Source: an uncultured Succinatimonas sp.
Lineage (GTDB): Bacteria > Pseudomonadota > Gammaproteobacteria > Enterobacterales > Succinivibrionaceae
Assembly (NCBI GenBank): GCA_937896115.1
Contig: CALBLB010000321.1
Span: forward strand, 1-11,528
Length of the DNA stretch: 11,528 nt
Reading direction: 5' to 3'
Position numbers and translations under genes: made by a program. Under the pieces are notes generated by a model that was not told where the DNA came from, ran no database searches, and saw only the letters and a program-made list of their open reading frames with translations. Positions 7,055 to 11,528 of this stretch are shown here, piece by piece. The stretch's first letter is position 1. Each line of letters begins with the position of its first letter.

Positions 7055-8662
7055 TTATTCAACTTGAATGCGTTCGACCTGATCCAAAAGACGCTGCATA
7101 ACCTCTTCGGCACTTTCAACCTGAGTTCTGGCTTCGGTAACCTTGGATGCGAGATCTTTTGCAGATGAGGTAATGTTCTGCATGTTGGAGGAAATCTCTG
7201 AAGTAGCGGTATTTTGTTGCTCAACAGCAGTCGAAATTTGATTTATCTGAGTATCAACAGAAGTTACCTTGCTGATGATGTCATGCAGTAAATTTTCGAC
7301 GGCAGCCGAGGATGCGGCCAACTCATCCATTTCAGAAACGCTCTTGGTGATAGAGTCGTTAGCGGCGCTGGCGTCATGCTGTACTTCAGTCACCATAGTA
7401 ATAATGTCAGAAGTAGATGCCGAGGTTCTCGATGCCAACGAACGCACTTCGTCTGCAACCACGGCAAAGCCCTTACCAGCTTCACCGGCACGGGCAGCCT
7501 CAATAGCTGCATTCAAAGCCAAGAGATTAGTCTGATTGGCAATATCTTCAATGGTTTGAACGATGGAACTGATCTTCTGGGACTGTTCAACCAAAGCGCC
7601 GACACGTTCCGCATTGCCGCGGGTCTTTTCAACCTGCTCTTTGATGAGTGCAATAGTTTGATGGATCTTTTCCACTCCGTCTGAAGTAGTGGTTGAGGAA
7701 TCTTCAGCAGATGCTGAGGCCACCTGAGCGTTCTTGGCAATATCCGAAGTTGTGGACACCATTTCATCCGAAGCGGCCGCCACGGTAATGGAACGGTTTT
7801 CAGTTTCCTGAGCCGACTTGTCTATCTCACCGGTAACGGTATCGATGGTGGCAAAAGTTTCTTCAACGGCACTGGTAGTCTCTTTGATCATCTTGGCCAA
7901 ATCGTGCCATTCCTTACGCATATCCTCTAATGCACGCATGAGCTGCCCTAGCTCATCAGTACGATTGGTAACTATCTGACCGGTAAGATCTCCTGAGGCA
8001 ATACGCTCGGCTACAGATACTGCATGAGAAAGTACGCGTTTCATAGCCGACGAGAACATCATCGCGATTAAAATTGAAAAAATGATACCGGCGGCTGTAG
8101 ATCCCAAAATCAGGTATAAAGGGGTGGGACTGTTAAGGCTGTCCAATCTTCCGTTGATGGCATCTAAATAACCTATATTGCGTTTTTGCAATAAGCTTGC
8201 AACTTCTTCAAGTTTAGGCTGCATTTCCATCACGTAAGTAGCACGGGCTATTTGTTGCTGATTTTTAAGCAAAGCGGCCAAAACGGTATTGGTATAAGTA
8301 TCTTCGATAGCTTTAAGCTTGGTAATGAGATCATCACCGCCTTCAGTGCCGGTAAAATATTTATCAGCATCTTCCAAAATAGTCTTCAAATCATTGGCTA
8401 CTTTTTCTTGGTTGCCTATGGTAAAAGCCGTCTTGTTATTGCAGAAGCTAAAAGCCAAGCCGCCAACTTCGTTCAATTTTTCGGCAATCTCGGTTGATGG
8501 CAGATAACCATCATTCATTAAATTGTGAGTGTAATCAACGGTATTGCGTATATTGTTCATGATAAACACCGTGATCACGCAGATGATCGCTGTAAATATC
8601 ATGGTGACAACAAACGACAGCATCAATTTGCTGCGTATTCCCATATTTTTAAACAAGTCCAT
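7055..8662 (-). CDS. Methyl-accepting chemotaxis protein
   Basis: This 535-residue transmembrane receptor would sense a periplasmic ligand and control CheA/CheW and flagellar rotation. It has a first membrane helix at about residues 13-36 and a periplasmic helical domain at about 38-180, resembling the four-helix-bundle type. A second helix lies at about 183-204, a HAMP domain at about 205-258, and a long signalling coiled coil follows. The hairpin tip is IANQTNLLALNAAIEAARAGE (374-394) and the KGFAVVADEVRSLA stretch follows at 397-410. The protein ends IQVE and lacks an NWETF-type CheR/CheB tether. The ATG at 8662 has a weak GAAAG 4 nt upstream; the preceding GTG at 8665 is an alternative. 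It lies between gntR and gntK-edd, but ligand specificity cannot be read from sequence. Confidence 0.93.
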   Translation of the reverse strand: MDLFKNMGIRSKLMLSFVVTMIFTAIICVITVFIMNNIRNTVDYTHNLMNDGYLPSTEIAEKLNEVGGLAFSFCNNKTAFTIGNQEKVANDLKTILEDADKYFTGTEGGDDLITKLKAIEDTYTNTVLAALLKNQQQIARATYVMEMQPKLEEVASLLQKRNIGYLDAINGRLDSLNSPTPLYLILGSTAAGIIFSILIAMMFSSAMKRVLSHAVSVAERIASGDLTGQIVTNRTDELGQLMRALEDMRKEWHDLAKMIKETTSAVEETFATIDTVTGEIDKSAQETENRSITVAAASDEMVSTTSDIAKNAQVASASAEDSSTTTSDGVEKIHQTIALIKEQVEKTRGNAERVGALVEQSQKISSIVQTIEDIANQTNLLALNAAIEAARAGEAGKGFAVVADEVRSLASRTSASTSDIITMVTEVQHDASAANDSITKSVSEMDELAASSAAVENLLHDIISKVTSVDTQINQISTAVEQQNTATSEISSNMQNITSSAKDLASKVTEARTQVESAEEVMQRLLDQVERIQVE

Positions 8663-8822
8663 CACACTTTCATAATGCGCAGGGCCAGTCCCGCGAATTA
8701 CGCTCCATCTTACTGAATAATATTATTTTATTAAGCTGCAAAAGTACGGAATTACCTAATCTCACAGCTAAACTTGTAGTACTTTACACCCGTTTCAAGC
8801 TTTTTTTTACGTCTGCAAACGG

Positions 8823-8836
8823 ATCAGCACAAAGAT
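8823..8836 (+). repeat. 14-bp direct repeat, copy 1
   Basis: ATCAGCACAAAGAT occurs here and again, identically and in the same orientation, at 9052-9065. A partial third copy (ATCACAAAGAG) lies at 8849-8859. Confidence 0.6.
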
Positions 8837-8988
8837 CGTGACCTCTATATCACAAAGAGCCCGCGTCTATGCTGTTTTGATTATCGGATCTAATCTCTGC
8901 TTCTTGAAAAAAATTACAAATTTTGCGATCTGCATAACTTTTTTTCTCAAAACTTCATTTTTTGAAACTGCAAGTAGTGACCAAGTTC

Positions 8989-9004
8989 ATGTTATCGGTA
9001 ACTT
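8989..9004. promoter_or_regulatory. GntR-type operator upstream of gntR
   Basis: ATGTTATCGGTAACTT matches the palindrome ahead of gntK-edd at 14 of 16 positions, with one half-site base changed (TAACTT instead of TAACAT). It lies 80 bp before the gntR start, just upstream of the candidate promoter, suggesting autoregulation. Confidence 0.72.
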
Positions 9005-9010
9005 TTAATC

Positions 9011-9037
9011 TGGACCAACTTTTCTCTTTGTTAAAAT
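9011..9037 (+). promoter_or_regulatory. Candidate gntR promoter
   Basis: TAAAAT at 9032-9037 is a 5/6 -10 match. The best -35 is TGGACC at 9011-9016 with a short 15-nt spacer, so the -35 is weak. Transcription would start near 9044. Confidence 0.35.
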
Positions 9038-9051
9038 CGACGGCAACTTCA

Positions 9052-9065
9052 ATCAGCACAAAGAT
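9052..9065 (+). repeat. 14-bp direct repeat, copy 2
   Basis: This is an identical copy of the element at 8823-8836. It falls in the probable 5' untranslated region of gntR and runs into a small palindrome, AAGAT-TT-ATCTT, at 9061-9072. Confidence 0.6.
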
Positions 9066-9083
9066 TTATCTTCATAAATTCGT

Positions 9084-10118
9084 ATGATAGTAAGACCTAA
9101 ATTACAGGACATCGCAAGACAAGTCGGCGTAACCCGCATGACAGTCTCACGCTATTTCAATGATCCTGACAGCGTGGCCCCCAAAACCCGTGAAAAAATC
9201 CAAAAAGCCATAGAAGATACGGGATTTATACCGACAAGGGTACCTACGATCATGTCAAGCTCCTTGTCGCATACTCTGGGACTGGTCATTCCGTCTTTTT
9301 CAAACGGAGTGTTTTCTGAAGTCATAGATGCCGTTGACGAAAGTTGCCGTAAAGCAGGCTACGGACTTTTGCTAATGCATTCATCCTACGATCCCAAAAT
9401 AGAAGAAGATCAAGTAGCCTCATTGCTGTCTTATCAAGTTGATTCCATCATCCTTTGTGACACCGTACACACGGAACTTACCAAAAAGCGCTTGGAAAAA
9501 TCAGGGATCCCGGTAGCCGAGTTATTGTCTCTTGCAGACGATCCCTTAGGTATCAACATGGGTATGGATTACGAGCAAATCTTCTATCAAGTAACCAAGG
9601 TACTCATCGAATGCGGTAGAAAACATCCTGCTTATTTCGGAGTGCGTATGGATCCGCGGACCCTCATAAGACGCAACGGCTATTTACATGCAGTCAAAGA
9701 AGCAGGACTTCCTGATTTGAGTTTTTCATCTTCAAACCGCTCAAATTTTGCTCTGGGACGCGACATGATGTTAAACGCATTAAAAGAGCATCCTGATCTG
9801 GATGCCGTACTGTGTACCAATGACGACGTGGGTGTAGGAGCGCTGATTGCCTGCCAAGCTTTGAATATCAAAGTTCCTGAGCAGCTTGCTGTCATAGGTT
9901 GCAACGGTTTGAAATTCTGTGATGCGGCCATGCCCAAGCTGTGCAGCATAAAAACGCCTCGCTATGAGTTGGCTCAAGAAGCGGTTGCGGAGATATTAAA
10001 ACAACTTGAAAGCGGCAAACGCTTAAAAAAAATAAAGAAGGCTTCGTGCTCTTTATTGACCGGCGGCAGCGCCTCGGATGTTGAACAGAAAAAACTAAAC
10101 GCTCTGTTTTCAGCCTGA
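9084..10118 (+). CDS. gntR: LacI-family repressor, GntR-like (gluconate)
   Basis: This 344-residue protein has the LacI-family architecture. The N-terminal helix-turn-helix is LQDIARQVGVTRMTVSRYFN (residues 7-26), followed by a linker (about 45-63) and a periplasmic-binding-like effector domain to the end. It resembles E. coli GntR (331 residues) throughout. Examples are GFIPTRVP (47-54), GIPVAELL (141-148), the GYLHAVKEAGL block (199-209), CTNDDVGVGA (244-253) and KVPEQLAVIG (263-272). Neighbouring gntK-edd and the two matching operators support gluconate-responsive repression of the Entner-Doudoroff entry genes. The ATG at 9084 matches the family N-terminus, but no clear Shine-Dalgarno precedes it. 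The related IdnR/GntH regulators are an alternative, less likely given the operators. Confidence 0.9.
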   Translation: MIVRPKLQDIARQVGVTRMTVSRYFNDPDSVAPKTREKIQKAIEDTGFIPTRVPTIMSSSLSHTLGLVIPSFSNGVFSEVIDAVDESCRKAGYGLLLMHSSYDPKIEEDQVASLLSYQVDSIILCDTVHTELTKKRLEKSGIPVAELLSLADDPLGINMGMDYEQIFYQVTKVLIECGRKHPAYFGVRMDPRTLIRRNGYLHAVKEAGLPDLSFSSSNRSNFALGRDMMLNALKEHPDLDAVLCTNDDVGVGALIACQALNIKVPEQLAVIGCNGLKFCDAAMPKLCSIKTPRYELAQEAVAEILKQLESGKRLKKIKKASCSLLTGGSASDVEQKKLNALFSA

Positions 10119-10142
10119 TCTGTTTTTCAAGTGACACTCCTT

Positions 10143-10182
10143 AAAAAAGGATGGAACTTCTTTAGTCCCATCCTTCTTTTTT
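10143..10182. terminator. Bidirectional terminator, gntR and PiT gene
   Basis: An 8-bp stem (AAGGATGG at 10147-10154 with CCATCCTT at 10168-10175) extends by 3 bp (ACT/AGT) after one mismatch, with a 5-nt loop. Six T follow on the plus strand and a six-A run precedes it, so it can end both gntR and the convergent transporter gene. Confidence 0.9.
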
Positions 10183-10210
10183 GATGTTTGAGATAACTTT
10201 TTATGATCAC

Positions 10211-11528
10211 CTAATACGAAGGCGGTTTAGGCAATTTCACCGGAGTTACAACTTGATGGTTTTCCTCTATAACAGGTTGACCCTTTTTAACATTAGCCGT
10301 TTTCGATTCTTTTAAAACGTCTTTATTAAGTTCTTCCTCGTCATCATCCTGTTCTCTCGGACTCAAGGTTCCTTCTTCAAAATGCGGCTCTTCAACCGGA
10401 GTCATCACGCAGTTTCCTGCCACCAGCTCTGCCAGAGCTCGCTCCTGCATTCCCACTGCAGTATAACGGCTGATAAAATCACGCAATTGTTGCAGGAAGG
10501 TTAAATACATCTCAGATGAATGCATGGACACACGTTCACGACCTATGATTGACACCAAAGCCATCTGGCATTTGTCGATATCGCGGTTTAATTTTTTGGC
10601 ATGCTTGGCCAAAGCTTCGACATTCACGGCACTGGGATCGGCACCGATGGCGTGCACATCATTGCTGATACGTTCAAGGCGTGACAACAGCTCTTCAAGA
10701 GAGCTCTTCATATCTCCGCCGAAAATAGTATGGCGGTTGGCAACGTGATTTACCGCCTGATCTGTAGCGTAATGTACGGATTTTGCAGCTTCACGTAAAT
10801 TTGAAAAGACCAGATAAAAGAAGAACTTGGCATCTACCGTACTTTTATCGGCATCTTTTTGACGTGTCAGCGATCCGCTGTAACTTGATTGAGCCAAAGA
10901 ATAATAGGCACCGCGGTTTTCTGAAATATCTTCCTGAATATTTGAAGCTTTATTACGGGCGCGGCGCAATGCCAGCTCGTTATCTTCAAAAAATGCGGCC
11001 ATGGTGCGGCGAATGGTTTCCAATTCCTGATCAAAATACTGCGGCACACTGCGACATACCGCCTGCAAAATACCTTCGTCATTACGAGATTTCAGAATAG
11101 AAGTGGCCTCGTCATGACGACTCTTTCTAATAAAGTTCGTATAAATGATCAGAATAAAAATTAACGGAATGAGCACAAATACGCTCACGCCCTCGGTAAA
11201 GAAATTGACAGAGCAGACTATGGACGCGCAGGTAAACGCACAAAATCCCGTTAAAAACCAACCTGCGACCACGGTGATCACGCCAGAAATTCTGAATACG
11301 GCACTTTCTCTGTCCCAGGCACCGTCTGCAAATGACGATCCCATTGCCACCATAAAAGTCACATAAGTAGTTGAAAGCGGCAGTTTCATCGAAGTGGCCA
11401 CTGAGATAAGCGCTGAAGCAACTACCAAATTGATGCTGGCGCGTACGTAGTCAAAGGGCATCGGCAACGTACCTTTTTTTACCGGTGCACGACGATAACG
11501 CTTGGCAATAAGTGCCAATACCGGACGT
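10211..11528 (-). CDS. PiT-family phosphate transporter, C-terminal part
   Basis: About 438 residues of the C-terminal part are visible; the frame is open to the window edge, so the N-terminus is missing. The segment STTYVTFMVAMGSSFADGAW followed by RESAVFRISGVITVVAGWFL is characteristic of PiT (PF01384) transporters, which move inorganic phosphate with H+ or Na+. Hydrophobic helices lie at about 11449-11390, 11290-11204 and 11188-11129, with the re-entrant-like STTY segment between the first two. After the last helix comes about 305 residues of charged, helix-rich cytosolic sequence, ending in an acidic, proline-containing tail of about 60 residues that looks disordered. This extension resembles the long-tailed PiT type seen in some bacteria and is absent from E. 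coli PitA. It may be a regulatory PhoU-like region, but I cannot show that here. Confidence 0.85.
   Translation of the reverse strand, partial: RPVLALIAKRYRRAPVKKGTLPMPFDYVRASINLVVASALISVATSMKLPLSTTYVTFMVAMGSSFADGAWDRESAVFRISGVITVVAGWFLTGFCAFTCASIVCSVNFFTEGVSVFVLIPLIFILIIYTNFIRKSRHDEATSILKSRNDEGILQAVCRSVPQYFDQELETIRRTMAAFFEDNELALRRARNKASNIQEDISENRGAYYSLAQSSYSGSLTRQKDADKSTVDAKFFFYLVFSNLREAAKSVHYATDQAVNHVANRHTIFGGDMKSSLEELLSRLERISNDVHAIGADPSAVNVEALAKHAKKLNRDIDKCQMALVSIIGRERVSMHSSEMYLTFLQQLRDFISRYTAVGMQERALAELVAGNCVMTPVEEPHFEEGTLSPREQDDDEEELNKDVLKESKTANVKKGQPVIEENHQVVTPVKLPKPPSY

Larger units (their letters stand above)
8663..9083. other. Divergent intergenic region, chemoreceptor and gntR
   Basis: This 421-bp non-coding stretch separates the chemoreceptor gene (minus) from gntR (plus). 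It holds a GntR-like operator (8989-9004), a candidate gntR promoter (9011-9037) and a perfect 14-bp direct repeat (8823-8836 and 9052-9065). It also contains AT-rich tracts, including one near 8711-8733 that could carry the chemoreceptor promoter, although I could not settle on hexamers or see a sigma-28 type element. I see no ORF with family similarity and no tRNA-like fold. Confidence 0.7.

Noticed and set aside
8671..8800. Sigma-28 flagellar-type promoter for the chemoreceptor
   Set aside because: A TAAA element is present on the minus strand, but nothing like GCCGATAA lies 15 nt downstream.
8766..8808. Interrupted hairpin (GCT/AGC plus AAAC/GTTT) followed by eight T
   Set aside because: The stem is short, carries a bulge and a loop of about 20 nt, and no plus-strand gene ends here; the T-run alone is not convincing.
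8837..8854. CRP-like CGTGA ... TCACA pair
   Set aside because: The half-sites are 8 nt apart instead of 6 and the left half is imperfect.

Overview
The window reads as chromosomal DNA from a gammaproteobacterium. The nudJ-mnmA-hflD-purB order matches the E. coli arrangement, and HflD is essentially a gammaproteobacterial protein. The encoded proteins are clearly diverged from E. coli. A PerR-type regulator, a long-tailed PiT transporter and an Entner-Doudoroff entry module make a host-associated, anaerobe-like lineage such as the Succinivibrionaceae a reasonable guess. That family placement is inference only, with no 16S or marker evidence here.

Layout. (1) 64-3793, + strand: a tight housekeeping run of nudJ (Nudix phosphatase), mnmA (tRNA 2-thiolase), hflD and purB (adenylosuccinate lyase), closed by a strong hairpin terminator at 3808-3840. 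(2) 3839-4300, + strand: a separately promoted Fur-superfamily repressor whose metal ligands fit PerR. A Fur/PerR-type box lies between its promoter and start codon. (3) 4497-6954, - strand: a gntK-edd operon (gluconokinase, then 6-phosphogluconate dehydratase). The genes overlap by 8 nt and edd starts with GTG behind a strong Shine-Dalgarno. The operon has its own terminator and a GntR-type palindrome upstream. (4) 7002-8662, - strand: a transmembrane methyl-accepting chemotaxis protein with its own terminator. (5) 8663-9083: a 421-bp divergent intergenic region with a second GntR-type operator and a perfect 14-bp direct repeat. (6) 9084-10118, + strand: a LacI-family regulator very similar to E. 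coli GntR. (7) 10211-11528, - strand: the C-terminal part of a PiT-type phosphate transporter with a long cytosolic extension, cut by the window edge.

How the genes fit together. GntR probably represses both itself and gntK-edd, because near-identical operators sit in front of both. GntK makes 6-phosphogluconate and Edd turns it into KDPG. The aldolase (eda) and a gluconate permease are not in the window. The chemoreceptor lies between the regulator and its catabolic operon, so it may sense a related ligand, but nothing in its sequence fixes that. I found no mobile element, CRISPR array, tRNA, rRNA or clear novel multi-gene system. The most interesting signals are regulatory: the GntR operator pair, the PerR-like gene with its candidate self-operator, and the repeat-bearing intergenic region.
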